NCBI RefSeq assembly: GCF_022698165.1
Contig: NZ_JALDAY010000012.1
Span: 248,001-312,000 of the forward strand
From: Streptomyces cylindrosporus
GTDB lineage: Bacteria > Actinomycetota > Actinomycetes > Streptomycetales > Streptomycetaceae
Length of the DNA stretch: 64,000 nt
Direction: 5' to 3'
Position numbers and translations under genes: made by a program. Below, one piece after another: positions 43,301 to 52,322 of this stretch (position 1 is the stretch's first letter; each line of letters begins with the position of its first letter). Under the pieces are notes generated by a model. The model had not been told where the DNA came from. It searched no databases and saw only the letters and a program-made list of their open reading frames with translations.

Positions 43301-44067
43301 TCTTCCAGACGGCGCTCACGCCCGCCGAGGTCGCCACCGAGGCCAGGCTGCTGGACTCCACCGACACCGCGACGGCCACCGAGATGGTCGCCGCCTGGAA
43401 CCCGGAGGGGGCGAGCGGCACCTCGCTCGCCGACACGGTCACCGGCTACGCCCGCACCCTCACCCTGACGGGCGGCGCCTCCCTCGACGGCGAGGCCATC
43501 GTCCTCGACGGCACCGACGACGCGGCCACCACCGCCGGACCGGTCCTCGACGACACCGGCTCCTTCACCGTCACCACCGAGGTCGAACTCGACCAGACCG
43601 CCCTGAACGCCAAGGGCACCGGCTTCATCGGCCAGGTCCTCGGCCAGCGCACGGCCGACGGCTCCGCCTGGGGCCTGTGGTACGAGACCACCGGCACCGA
43701 GACCCGTTTCGACGACGACGACAACCCCTACGAAGTCCCGGTCGGCTTCTGGCGGTTCGGCCGCCTCGCCGCCGACGGCACCTTCACCGCCGTCGACTCC
43801 GACAGCGCGGCCGTGGTCGGCAGCCGGGTCCGGCTGACCGGCGTCTACGACGCGCAGGCCGGCACCATCGCCCTCTACCTCGACTCGACCCAGAACGACA
43901 CCGACACCCCGTACACCGCGGTCGTCGGCTCGGGCGAACTCGCGGCCGGCAAGGCCTTCGTGAACAGCGCCTGGGGCCACTACCTGCCTGGCCGGATCTC
44001 CGACATCCGGATGTGGGTGGGCGCGGCGGCCGACGGCACCCAGGTCGACACCATGATCGGCGGCTGA
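40351..44067 (+). CDS. Secreted LamG-domain protein, RHS-associated
   Basis: 1238 aa. The start is taken as the GTG with GGGGGG upstream; a TTG 39 bases earlier is possible. A long signal peptide has hydrophobic core WLTLVTVLAVGMG. The N-terminal half has a beta-rich region and a DNRLRE-type surface domain around residues 330-480 (TLLSSDGDTFYNF, YFEFAPTALRGKRVLDATFRV). A fibronectin-like domain follows. Two laminin-G-type jellyroll domains lie at about 830-995 and 1040-1230, both with the VAGVYDADA..LYVNG / LTGVYDAQA..LYLDS signature. It is probably a sugar- or surface-binding protein. It is followed after 72 bp by the RHS gene and likely shares an operon with it. Confidence 0.85.
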   Translation: MATVLACRQRPARRRWLTLVTVLAVGMGTLNAIPASAVTSVSAAEEQEKQPELTDAQKAAQEAVESGERVEVKSERGEYATTYANPDGSTFSLSLSTVPVRARQPDGSWATPDATLERRADGTVGPRASVADVSFSGGGVGTDLVTVAEGDHSLTVGWPGTLPEPTLDGASAVYPEVLPGVDLRMTATTEGYREVLVVKTPEAAASEELKKLDFPVRAEGLTLSEGAGGGLNALDDNGNAVFRTPTARQWDSAGDAAASSGPTTMSLTAADEQIPSDGDHTPDPAAGPSDGDASAVLPVTADADSITVVPDTGLLTGDDTVYPLYIDPDVSWGESERTLLSSDGDTFYNFSGGDDGEGVGYCGTYVTGGYAYYCGSGYKQRMYFEFAPTALRGKRVLDATFRVTERWSMSCTHTTVQLVRTPNISSATRWPGPTSNWDIMGDRTVSAGRGTACDPSQPDAPIEFNDDPSQSYENLTNTVKAFAAGDFSRLTLMLKAYNESDPNGWKRFDDDAVLDVDYVGVPAPPTSPGVLSGEISSCETDASDPAVLSDPTPTFSAVAQTLAGGESEANLRTHFYVQKKNSDNTWSLVTEPVRPVSPGYTGDGKKVEVSSPVTLADGGTYRMAVFTRSYYNGGASYLESHSTVTTKGWCYFKVDTTAPKAPVITFGTPYSVCTANDCPPAGGPGVKGTFTFAPASGDAATVVGYRYKLSSATSWSPTVSGTTVVRSIAPDLAGTQVLQVRALDNVGSGRWGAIASVKFNVQESQGATGRWHFNDSAVGSGGTLAADEATAPGTRHPATLYTTGAGWSGWGRRGSDDRSLWLNDTSDTTRQSGYAATASAAVNTQSSYTVSAWTYLTDSSAYRTVLSQTGSDSSGFSLYWSGGVKRWVFRFNWSDSSGTRHFVTKGALAEGPPLKVWTHVAGVYDADARTIQLYVNGRAQGDPVSVPSGGEKQTPDAPLQFGRASYVYGTFEQYWKGRIDEAAVFQTALTPAEVATEARLLDSTDTATATEMVAAWNPEGASGTSLADTVTGYARTLTLTGGASLDGEAIVLDGTDDAATTAGPVLDDTGSFTVTTEVELDQTALNAKGTGFIGQVLGQRTADGSAWGLWYETTGTETRFDDDDNPYEVPVGFWRFGRLAADGTFTAVDSDSAAVVGSRVRLTGVYDAQAGTIALYLDSTQNDTDTPYTAVVGSGELAAGKAFVNSAWGHYLPGRISDIRMWVGAAADGTQVDTMIGG

Positions 44068-44139
44068 CGCCGCCCGCTTCCCTTCGACTCCATTCCCTCC
44101 GTGGTCGCGCCCGCGGCCGTGCCTTGACAGGGGTTTGTC

Positions 44140-47100
44140 GTGAACACCGGTACGAGAGTGGTTCGTTGGCTGCGCGGCAGACGCGCCGGGATCGTGGTGA
44201 CGCTGGCCGTCGCCCTGGCCACGGGCGCGCTGCCCGCGGTGCAGCCGGCGCAGGCCGCGAGCGGCGGTCTGGGCCGGCCGGACCTGCCCGAGCAGCGGGA
44301 CAGCGACGTCCGCGCCGTCACCGGCCTGGGCGCGCAGAAGGCCCGCACGGCCGTCGCCGCGGCCCGCGCGCGGAACTCCGCGCAGGCCCGCCGCGCCACC
44401 GCCGAACAGCACGCGGCCTGGCCGAAGCCGGCCCGGACGACCGTCCCCGTGCCCGCCGGCCGCTCGGCCCGCACGACGACGAAGCCGGGCGGGCTGCCGG
44501 TGACGGTGGCGCCGGGCAGCGTGGGCAACGTGGCCGGCGGCGACGCGTCGATCCGCGTGCTGGACCGCGGGGCCACGGCGGCCGCGGGCGTAAAGGGCGT
44601 CCTGCTGACGGCGACGGCCACGGAGCCGGGGCGGGCCCATCTCACGCTGGACTACTCGGGGTTCGCGTCTGCCTATGGGGGTGGGTGGTCGGGGCGGCTC
44701 GGGCTGGTGCGGCTGCCCGCCTGCGCGCTGACCACCCCGGAGAAGGCCGCCTGCCGTACTCGTACGCCGCTGTCCTCGGACAACGACGTCGACGGGCAGA
44801 CCGTCTCGGCGGACGTGGCGCTCGCCTCCGCCTCCTCCGCCACCGTGCTGGCGCTGGCCGCCACCTCCGGCACCTCCACGTCCGGGGCGGGCGACTACTC
44901 GGCGACCTCGCTGTCCTCGTCCTCGACCTGGGAGGCGGGCGGCTCGTCCGGAGCGTTCACCTGGTCGTATCCCCTGTCCACACCGCCCGCCGCGGTCGGC
45001 CCCCAGCCCGACCTGGAGCTGTCGTACGACTCCGGCGGCATCGACGGGCGCACCGCCTCGACCAACAACCAGTCCACGTCCGTCGGTGAGGGCTTCGAGC
45101 TCAGCTCGGGCTCGTACGTCGAGCGGTCCTACGGCAGCTGCGACAAGGACGGGCAGAGCGGCAAGTCGGACCTGTGCTGGAAGTACGACAACGCCTCCCT
45201 CGTCCTGGGCGGCAAGTCCAGTGAGCTGGTCAAGGACGACACCACCGGCGTGTGGCGGCTGAAGAACGACGACGCCTCCACCGTCACGCACTCCACCGGA
45301 GCCGACAACGGAGACGGCAACGGCGAGTACTGGACGGTGACGACCGGCGAAGGCACCAAATACGTCTTCGGCCTGAACAAGCTGACCGGCGCCGGCACCG
45401 AACGCACCAACTCCGTGTGGACCGTGCCCGTCTACGGCGACGACTCCGGCGAACCCGGCTACGACCAGGGCTCCGCCTTCGCCGACCGCTCCACCACCCA
45501 GGCCTGGCGCTGGAACCTCGACTACGTCGAGGACCTCAACGGCAACGCCATGACGTACTGGTACACGCCGGAGACCAACTACTACGGCAAGAACGGCGCC
45601 TCCACCGCCACCACCGAGTACATCCGCGGCGGCCACCTCGACAAGATCCTCTACGGGCAGCGCGCCGACACCCTGTTCACCGGCGTCACCTCGGACAAGG
45701 TCACCTTCACCTACGAGGAGCGCTGCACCGCCTCCGACTGCTCGGAGCTGAAGGACTCCACGGCCGACAACTGGCCGGACGTGCCGGCCGACGCGATCTG
45801 CAAGAAGGACGCGAACTGCGACGTCCGCGGCCCGTTCTTCTTCACCCGCAAGCGACTCACCCAGGTCGACACCTACGCCTGGTCGGCGGCGTCCAGCGCG
45901 TTCACGGCCGTCGACACCTGGGCGCTGACCCAGGAGTTCCTGGACGGCGGGGACATCGGCGACACCAGTGACCAGACGCTGGTGCTCAAGAGCCTGCGGC
46001 ACACCGGCAAGAACGGCACCGCCGTCACCCTGCCCCCGGTGACCTTCACGTACCAGATGCGGGAGAACCGCGTCGACGCCACCGACGACATCCTGCCGCT
46101 GAGCCGTCCGCGCATCGAGTCCGTCACCTCCGAGACCGGCTCGATCACGCGGGTCACGCTCTCCGAGCCGGAGTGCGTGCGCGGCTCGAACATCCCGGCC
46201 AAGGCCGACCACAACGCCAAGTCCTGCTACCCGCAGTTCTGGAACATCAACGGCGCCGAGGAGGCGTCGATCGACTGGTTCCACAAGTACCGCGTCCTCG
46301 CCGTCGACGTGTCCGACCCCACCGGCCACAACGACGCGGTCGAGTACCAGTACTCGTACACCGATCCGGCCTGGCACTACGACGACAACCCCTTCACCCC
46401 CGCCGACGAGCGCACCTGGTCGGTCTTCCGCGGCTACGGCCAGGTCACCGCGACCAAGGGCACGGGCACCACCCGCAGCAAGACCGTCTCCCTCTACCTG
46501 CAGGGCATGAACGGCGACCGGCTGCTGGACGCGGACGGCGAACTCGACGCGAGCGCCCGTCGCTCGGCGAGCGTCGCGGGTGTCGACGTCAGCGGTCTCG
46601 ACGTGGCCGACCAGACCGACAACGAGCCGTACGCGGGCTTCCTGCGCGAGAAGATCAGCTACGACGGCTCGACACCGGTGAGCGTCACCGTCCACGATCC
46701 CTGGTCCAAGAAGACGGCCACCCAGCACAAGTCGTACGCGGACACCGAGGCGTACTTCGTCCGTGAGGCGAAGGCGTACACCCACACCTACCTGACCGCG
46801 ACGGCCAAGTGGCGCACCCGCACCACCGCGACCACGTACGACGCCTACGGCATGGCCGCCACCGTCGACGACGCGGGCGACACCGCCAAGTCGGGCGACG
46901 AGACCTGTACCCGCAACTGGTACGCGCGCAACGACAGCCTGGGCATCACCGCCCTGCCCTCCCGTACCCGGGTCGTCGGCCGGTCCTGCTCGGTGGCCGA
47001 GACCGCACTGAACCTGCCGACGTCCGCCGCGAGCCCGGGCGACGTGCTGTCCGACACCGCGACCGTCTACGACAACACCTCGGCGACCGCGTGGAGCGCC

Positions 47101-50100
47101 GCCCAGACGCCGACGCTGGGCCTGGCCACCTGGAAGGGCCGCGCCTCCGCCTACCCGGCCGGCGCGACCGACGGCGAACGCCCGCCCACGTCCTGGCAGA
47201 CCGTCAGCAAGACCGCGTACGACACATCGACGGTCAAGCTCGGCCGTCCCGTGTCCGTGACCGACGCGGCGGGCAACACCACGAGCGCCGCCTACACGCC
47301 CACCGACGCCGGGCCGCTGACCCGGACGGTGATCACCAACCCCAAGAGCCAGAAGAGCTACACCTATCTGGACCCGGCGCGGGGCTCCAAGACCAAGGTC
47401 TACGACGTCAACACCAAGCTGACCGAGACCGCGTACGACGCCCTGGGCCGGGTCACCTCGGTCTGGCTGCCCAACCGCTCCCACTCCTCCGACCAGTCGG
47501 CGAACTACACCTACGCCTACTCGGTCACGCCCGACGCTCCGTCCTGGACGTCGACCTCGACGCTGAAGGCGGACGGCAGCACCTACAACACCACCTACAG
47601 CATCTACGACGCACTGCTGCGACCCCTGCAGACCCAGTCCCCGAGCCCGCTCGGCGGCCGGCTGCTGACCGACACCCGTTACGACAGCCGCGGCCTGGCC
47701 TACGAGACGTACGCGCAGATCTTCGACCAGGACAAGACTCCCAACGGCACCTACACCCGGGCCGAGTACGGCGAGGCGGCCCAGCAGACCGCGACCACGT
47801 TCGACGGTGCGGAACGGGCCACCGGCAACTCGCTGTACGTCTACGGCGTCAAGCGCTGGACCACGTCGACCGAATACACCGGCGACTCCACCGCGACGAC
47901 CGCCCTGGCCGGCGGCTCCGCGACCCGGCTGATCACCGACGCCCTGGGCCGCACCGTCGAGCGGCGCGAGTACGCCGGCACCTCCCCGGCGGACTCCGCC
48001 TACGGCGCCGGCACCGGATCCGCGTACACCTCCACGTCTTTCAGCTACACCCTGGACGGCAAGGAGTCGACGATCACCGGACCGGACGGTTCCGTCTGGT
48101 CGTACGGCTACGACCTCTACGGCCGCAAGGTCACCTCCACCGACCCCGACAAGGGGAAGACCACCACCGGTTACACCAACCTCGACCAGGTCTCCTGGAT
48201 CAAGGACGCCGCCGGGCGCGTGGTGATCTCCGCCTACGACACCCTCGGCCGGGTCTCCGGCACCTGGAGCGCCCCCGCCACCGCCGACCTGACCTCGACC
48301 ACCGAGGAGCAGGTCGCCGCGAACCAGTTGACCGCCTACACCTACGACACCGCGGCCAAGGGGCAGTTGGACACCGCCGTCCGCTATGTCGGCGGCAGCG
48401 GCAGCTCGGGCACGGCCTACACCAAGAAGGTCACCGCCTACGACGCCCTGTACCACCCCACCGGCACCCAGATCGTCCTGCCGGCCGGTGACGCCCTGGT
48501 CACTTCGGGCGCGGTGCCGTCCGCCACCCTCGACTTCTCCTCGTACTACAACGTCGACGGCACCCGTCAGTACACCAAGGAGCCCGCCGCCGGCGGCCTG
48601 GCGGCCGAGCAGATCAACACCGACTACAACGCAGTCGGCCTGCCCACCACCGTCTCCGGCGCCAGCGGCTACGTCCTCGGCACCAGCTATTCGGCGCTGG
48701 GGGAGACCGAACAGCTGACCCTGGGCACCTCCTCCGCCACCGGCACCAAGAAGGCGTACATCACCAACACCTTCGAGGAGGGCACGGGCCGTCTCAAGCA
48801 GTCCGCGGTCACCGACCAGACCCACGGCTACGAGCTCCAGGAGCTCAACTACGCCTACGACGACGCGGGCAACGTCACGTCCATCCTCGACCCCACCACG
48901 CGCGGCGGGGCCTCGGCGGCGGACAACCAGTGCTTCGCCTACGACGGCCACCAGCGGCTGACCGAGGCCTGGACCCCGAAGACGGCCGACTGCTCGGCCG
49001 CCGGCCGCACCACCGCCAACCTCGGCGGGGCGAGCCCCTACTGGACGTCGTACGAGTACCAGGACTCCGGTCTGCGGTCCACCGAGACCACCCACGCCAC
49101 CGGCGGCGACACCAAGAAGACCTACTGCTACGACAGCACCCGCAAGCACGCCCTGGCGGCGGTCATCACGGCCGCCTCCTGCACCGGCGTGACACCCGCC
49201 TACGCCTACGACACGACCGGCAACACCACCACCCGCCCCGACGGCAGCGCCGCACAGACCCTCGTCTGGAACGAGGAGGGCGACCTCGGCAAGCTCGTCG
49301 AGGGCAGCAGCACCACCGGTTACGTCTACGACGCCGACGGCAGCCTCCTCATCCGCCGCAACACCGCCGGCGAGACCGTCCTCTACCTCGGCGCCACCGA
49401 GGTCCACCTCGACACCAGCACCTCGACCGCCAAGTACTGGGCGCAGCGCTACTACACCGCCGGCGAGTCCACCGTCGCCCTGCGCAGCAACAAGTCGGGC
49501 AGCAACACCCTGACCTGGCTCGCCGCCGACCGGCACGGCACCTCCACCCTGGCGCTCGAGTCGGCCACGCAGGCCGTCACCAAGCGCTACAGCACCCCCT
49601 TCGGCGGAAACCGCTCCGGCGGCACCGGCACGTGGGCGGACGACAAGGGCTTCCTCGGCAAGACGTCGGACACCGACACCGGCCTGACCCACCTGGGCGC
49701 CCGCGAGTACGACCCGGTCACCGGCCGCTTCGTCAGCGTCGACCCGGTCCTCACCACGGACCAGGGCCAGTCCCTCAACGGCTACACCTACGCCAACAAC
49801 AACCCGGTCACCCAGTCCGACCCGACCGGCCTCGAGTCCTGCTACCCCCACTTCTGCTCGGGCAGCAACGGCACGTACGGGACGTACAAGCCGGAGAACG
49901 ACCCGGAGTCCGACCAGTACGACGGGTCGAGCCACGACGGTCCCGCGCCGCCGGTGCTGGGTGCCGCCACAGGGAACAAGACGACCCGGCACAACCAGGC
50001 CAGGGACGTCGCCATCGAGATCATCAAGATGCAGGTCAAGAAGCTGGGCGTGAAGAACTTCGTGATCTACAAGAACCTGCAGGTCCAGGGGGCCGCCAAG

Positions 50101-50673
50101 AAGTGCATGAAGACGCCTGCCTTGCCGTGCGGCAGCTATGGCGTTCCGGACATCGTCGGCTACGACCCCAACCACGACATTTACTACGTGTGGGAGGTCA
50201 AGTCGGCGGGCGTGGCCGCCAAGGCCGTGCCGGAGGCCAACTGGTACGTGGGCAAGATGCGGGCCAATGGTGACAAGGCGGTGCTGGGCTGGACGATCGG
50301 CGGTCCCTATCCCGTGGTCAACGGCGACAGGGTCATCGGCCCCGAGCCCGGCGCCGTCATCTACGGCAAACCCAACGACAAGAAATTCAAGCGGATCCCG
50401 ACACCCAGCCCCATGACCACGATCCAGCAGGCCCAGCCCGCACAGCCCACCCCACAGCCGACCCCGGGGCCGACGGCCGGCCCCTACCCCGGGACCATCG
50501 ACCAGCCGGGGCTGGGAATCGTCCCCCAGGCGACGGACGGAGTGAACCAGTGGCCGCTGCTGGTGCCCATCGTCGTCGTAGGCGCACCGCTCATCGTCGA
50601 AGGTGGCGGCACCGCGGCTGCGGTCTCGGTCTCCGCGGGTGTCGCAGCTAGTCTCTTCGAACTGGCGGCGTGA
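44140..50673 (+). CDS. RHS/YD-repeat polymorphic toxin with C-terminal PD-(D/E)XK-like nuclease
   Basis: 2177 aa. The GTG start is preceded by AGGGG. A signal peptide (IVVTLAVALATGALPAVQPAQAA) leads into an SpvB-like N-domain (SYPLSTPPAAVGPQPDLELSY). Many YD repeats follow (TAYDALGRVTSVW; YAYDDAGNVTSIL; YVYDADGSLLIRR), then the RHS core end GAREYDPVTGRFVSVDP at about 1853-1870. After it comes a variable domain with D2004, E2019 and K2021 in PDIVGYD..VWEVKSAG, a restriction-endonuclease-like pattern. A Pro/Thr-rich linker and a hydrophobic tail (about 2137-2160) end the protein. The likely product is a contact-dependent nuclease toxin in an RHS cage. Immunity-type genes follow directly. Confidence 0.9.
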   Translation: MNTGTRVVRWLRGRRAGIVVTLAVALATGALPAVQPAQAASGGLGRPDLPEQRDSDVRAVTGLGAQKARTAVAAARARNSAQARRATAEQHAAWPKPARTTVPVPAGRSARTTTKPGGLPVTVAPGSVGNVAGGDASIRVLDRGATAAAGVKGVLLTATATEPGRAHLTLDYSGFASAYGGGWSGRLGLVRLPACALTTPEKAACRTRTPLSSDNDVDGQTVSADVALASASSATVLALAATSGTSTSGAGDYSATSLSSSSTWEAGGSSGAFTWSYPLSTPPAAVGPQPDLELSYDSGGIDGRTASTNNQSTSVGEGFELSSGSYVERSYGSCDKDGQSGKSDLCWKYDNASLVLGGKSSELVKDDTTGVWRLKNDDASTVTHSTGADNGDGNGEYWTVTTGEGTKYVFGLNKLTGAGTERTNSVWTVPVYGDDSGEPGYDQGSAFADRSTTQAWRWNLDYVEDLNGNAMTYWYTPETNYYGKNGASTATTEYIRGGHLDKILYGQRADTLFTGVTSDKVTFTYEERCTASDCSELKDSTADNWPDVPADAICKKDANCDVRGPFFFTRKRLTQVDTYAWSAASSAFTAVDTWALTQEFLDGGDIGDTSDQTLVLKSLRHTGKNGTAVTLPPVTFTYQMRENRVDATDDILPLSRPRIESVTSETGSITRVTLSEPECVRGSNIPAKADHNAKSCYPQFWNINGAEEASIDWFHKYRVLAVDVSDPTGHNDAVEYQYSYTDPAWHYDDNPFTPADERTWSVFRGYGQVTATKGTGTTRSKTVSLYLQGMNGDRLLDADGELDASARRSASVAGVDVSGLDVADQTDNEPYAGFLREKISYDGSTPVSVTVHDPWSKKTATQHKSYADTEAYFVREAKAYTHTYLTATAKWRTRTTATTYDAYGMAATVDDAGDTAKSGDETCTRNWYARNDSLGITALPSRTRVVGRSCSVAETALNLPTSAASPGDVLSDTATVYDNTSATAWSAAQTPTLGLATWKGRASAYPAGATDGERPPTSWQTVSKTAYDTSTVKLGRPVSVTDAAGNTTSAAYTPTDAGPLTRTVITNPKSQKSYTYLDPARGSKTKVYDVNTKLTETAYDALGRVTSVWLPNRSHSSDQSANYTYAYSVTPDAPSWTSTSTLKADGSTYNTTYSIYDALLRPLQTQSPSPLGGRLLTDTRYDSRGLAYETYAQIFDQDKTPNGTYTRAEYGEAAQQTATTFDGAERATGNSLYVYGVKRWTTSTEYTGDSTATTALAGGSATRLITDALGRTVERREYAGTSPADSAYGAGTGSAYTSTSFSYTLDGKESTITGPDGSVWSYGYDLYGRKVTSTDPDKGKTTTGYTNLDQVSWIKDAAGRVVISAYDTLGRVSGTWSAPATADLTSTTEEQVAANQLTAYTYDTAAKGQLDTAVRYVGGSGSSGTAYTKKVTAYDALYHPTGTQIVLPAGDALVTSGAVPSATLDFSSYYNVDGTRQYTKEPAAGGLAAEQINTDYNAVGLPTTVSGASGYVLGTSYSALGETEQLTLGTSSATGTKKAYITNTFEEGTGRLKQSAVTDQTHGYELQELNYAYDDAGNVTSILDPTTRGGASAADNQCFAYDGHQRLTEAWTPKTADCSAAGRTTANLGGASPYWTSYEYQDSGLRSTETTHATGGDTKKTYCYDSTRKHALAAVITAASCTGVTPAYAYDTTGNTTTRPDGSAAQTLVWNEEGDLGKLVEGSSTTGYVYDADGSLLIRRNTAGETVLYLGATEVHLDTSTSTAKYWAQRYYTAGESTVALRSNKSGSNTLTWLAADRHGTSTLALESATQAVTKRYSTPFGGNRSGGTGTWADDKGFLGKTSDTDTGLTHLGAREYDPVTGRFVSVDPVLTTDQGQSLNGYTYANNNPVTQSDPTGLESCYPHFCSGSNGTYGTYKPENDPESDQYDGSSHDGPAPPVLGAATGNKTTRHNQARDVAIEIIKMQVKKLGVKNFVIYKNLQVQGAAKKCMKTPALPCGSYGVPDIVGYDPNHDIYYVWEVKSAGVAAKAVPEANWYVGKMRANGDKAVLGWTIGGPYPVVNGDRVIGPEPGAVIYGKPNDKKFKRIPTPSPMTTIQQAQPAQPTPQPTPGPTAGPYPGTIDQPGLGIVPQATDGVNQWPLLVPIVVVGAPLIVEGGGTAAAVSVSAGVAASLFELAA

Positions 50674-50695
50674 GCAAGAAAGGCGAGCGAGGGCT

Positions 50696-51337
50696 ATGAA
50701 CCCCCTGGACACGCTCATCCGGGAGCACGTGGTCCCGGTCATGAAGGCGGCCGGTTTCGCGAAGAAGGGCAGGAGCTTCCGTCTGACGGCTCCCCACGGC
50801 GACACCGCTGTCGTGCTGGTCGACGCGGACGCGGTGGACCCGGAGAAGTACGTCTTCGACGTGAGCGCGTGGATGGTTCCATTGCCGTACTGGGAGTTTC
50901 TCCATCGGGAGTTCACCAAGACGTCCGTGCCCAATGCCAGCGGTGCCTTGGCGACCTTTCCGGTGGTGCCGCCGAGAGGGGTGGCCCATCAGCCCGACGA
51001 CGACGGGCACTTCCGTAACCGGTGGGCCTTCGCGGAGCCGGACACGCGTGACGTCTGCGGGCGGGAACTGGCCCGCGTCCTCACTGAGGACGCGATTCCG
51101 CGGATGGTGCGACTCCTGGATCGCAGGACCCTCCTGGAGGAGACCCGCACCAATCCGAACGACGGACTCGTGAGGCTCAAGGACGAGGTCATCAGTCGGA
51201 TCGTGCTGCGGGTGGACGACGATCCGGTCGGGGACCTGACAGCCTTGATCGACAAGGCCGAGGCGGACGGGCTGTTTCCGCCGTTCGCCGCCTGGGCCCG
51301 CGAACGGCTGGCCTGCCGCGCCGCAAAGGAGAGCTGA
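50696..51337 (+). CDS. DUF4304-like immunity protein candidate
   Basis: 213 aa. It begins MNPLDTLIREHVVPVMKAAGFAKKGRSFR, the DUF4304 start pattern, then beta-rich sequence VVLVDADAVDPEKYVFDVSAWM and a helical C-half. It lies 22 bp after the toxin gene; the start has AAAGGCGAG upstream. A diverged second copy of its 5' end is in the pseudogene at 53155. DUF4304 is a common putative immunity family at polymorphic toxin loci, so this is the first candidate to neutralise the adjacent nuclease. Confidence 0.72.
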   Translation: MNPLDTLIREHVVPVMKAAGFAKKGRSFRLTAPHGDTAVVLVDADAVDPEKYVFDVSAWMVPLPYWEFLHREFTKTSVPNASGALATFPVVPPRGVAHQPDDDGHFRNRWAFAEPDTRDVCGRELARVLTEDAIPRMVRLLDRRTLLEETRTNPNDGLVRLKDEVISRIVLRVDDDPVGDLTALIDKAEADGLFPPFAAWARERLACRAAKES

Positions 51338-51339
51338 CC

Positions 51340-51849
51340 GTGGGCTTCTGGGGCTCCTACGTCGTCTGCCGCAGCGAAACCCCGCTCGACGACCTCCGGG
51401 CCGTCATCGAACGGCACGACGGCATCGACGAACACGAACACCGGCCCGGCGGCTGGCAGATCGGCCGCTACCCGGGCCCGGAACTCGCCGACGAGGGCCC
51501 GGCGATGCTCCCCGAACTGGCCGAGGAGACGGGCGCACCGGCGCTGACCGGCTTCGTGCTGGACAGCGACACGGTGTTCGTCGAGGGGTACTCCCGCGGG
51601 GGCGGCTACTGGCGGGCGTGCCTGGCCCGTGAGGCCGCCGAGGCCTACTGCGAGGACGACGACGAGGACTTCGACGCCGAGTTCCCCCTCCCCGAGCAGG
51701 CCGCGCAAGCCGCGACCACATGGGCCCGGGAAGCCGGCCTCACCCCCGACGCAGCGGGCCTCCTCGCGACGTTCACGGAGGAGGACAGCGACTTCGCGGA
51801 GGAACTGCTCTTCCGGATGCTGGACCAACTGGGCATCGGACACGGCTGA
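51340..51849 (+). CDS. Hypothetical immunity-locus protein, 169 aa
   Basis: Acidic (runs of Asp/Glu: CEDDDEDFDAEF), no signal peptide. It begins MGFWGSYVVCRSETPLDDLRAVI and has a Gly-rich GYSRGGGYWRACLAREAAEAY segment, suggesting a small alpha/beta fold. The GTG start has AAAGGAGAG upstream and is two bases after the previous stop. No family is recognised; the position and net negative charge fit an immunity or nucleic-acid-mimic role, which is inference. Confidence 0.6.
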   Translation: MGFWGSYVVCRSETPLDDLRAVIERHDGIDEHEHRPGGWQIGRYPGPELADEGPAMLPELAEETGAPALTGFVLDSDTVFVEGYSRGGGYWRACLAREAAEAYCEDDDEDFDAEFPLPEQAAQAATTWAREAGLTPDAAGLLATFTEEDSDFAEELLFRMLDQLGIGHG

Positions 51850-52314
51850 GTGATGGTGCCGTCCGGCGATCAACACGCGTACCCGGCGGGCCCGTTCATT
51901 ACGGTGTACGCGCGGCTGGTCGCGGAGGGCTTGATCGACGACCGCGAGTCCCGGGGCCTCTCCGAGGGCGAACTGGAGGAGGTCTCCCGGGACCAGGGTG
52001 CGCCGCTGGATCCCGAATACGCCGACTTCCTGCGGTGCATGGTCGCCGGCTCGGGCCGGACACTCGCCGGGGAGACCGTCTTCCATCCGGCGGTGCTCGG
52101 CATCCGGGCAGGCGCAGAGGCGATGTGCACGGAGTCCGGCATCGACTGCGACCTGAGCCGCGCCCTGTTCGTCGCCTCCCACCAGGGTTACATCTACTAC
52201 TGCGTCGACCTGGCCGACGGCGCGGTTCACTGCCTCACCGAGGACTCCGCCGTGCCGATGCGCGTGGCCGGCTCCTTCAGCGCGTTCTTGTTCGACTTCG
52301 TGAAGTCGGGCTGA
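51850..52314 (+). CDS. SMI1/KNR4 (SUKH)-family immunity candidate
   Basis: 154 aa. Features match the SUKH superfamily: LDPEYADFLRCMVAGSG (L/PxxYxxFL..GG-like) and ALFVASHQGYIYYCVDLADGAVHCLTED in the middle, then a C-terminal FSAFLFDFV. SUKH proteins are immunity or adaptor proteins in toxin systems. The start is a GTG directly after the previous stop; an ATG follows one codon on. Confidence 0.72.
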   Translation: MMVPSGDQHAYPAGPFITVYARLVAEGLIDDRESRGLSEGELEEVSRDQGAPLDPEYADFLRCMVAGSGRTLAGETVFHPAVLGIRAGAEAMCTESGIDCDLSRALFVASHQGYIYYCVDLADGAVHCLTEDSAVPMRVAGSFSAFLFDFVKSG

Positions 52315-52322
52315 GGGGAGCC

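Noticed and set aside
44140..49800. Internal repeats in the RHS gene as a DNA repeat array
   Set aside because: They are diverged protein-level YD repeats, not conserved DNA repeats.
40336..50934. A minus-strand open frame of 3532 codons across the LamG and RHS genes
   Set aside because: The plus-strand genes have clear domains and signal peptides. The antisense frame is low complexity and stop-free because of strong G/C third-position bias; it has no ribosome site or recognisable domain.
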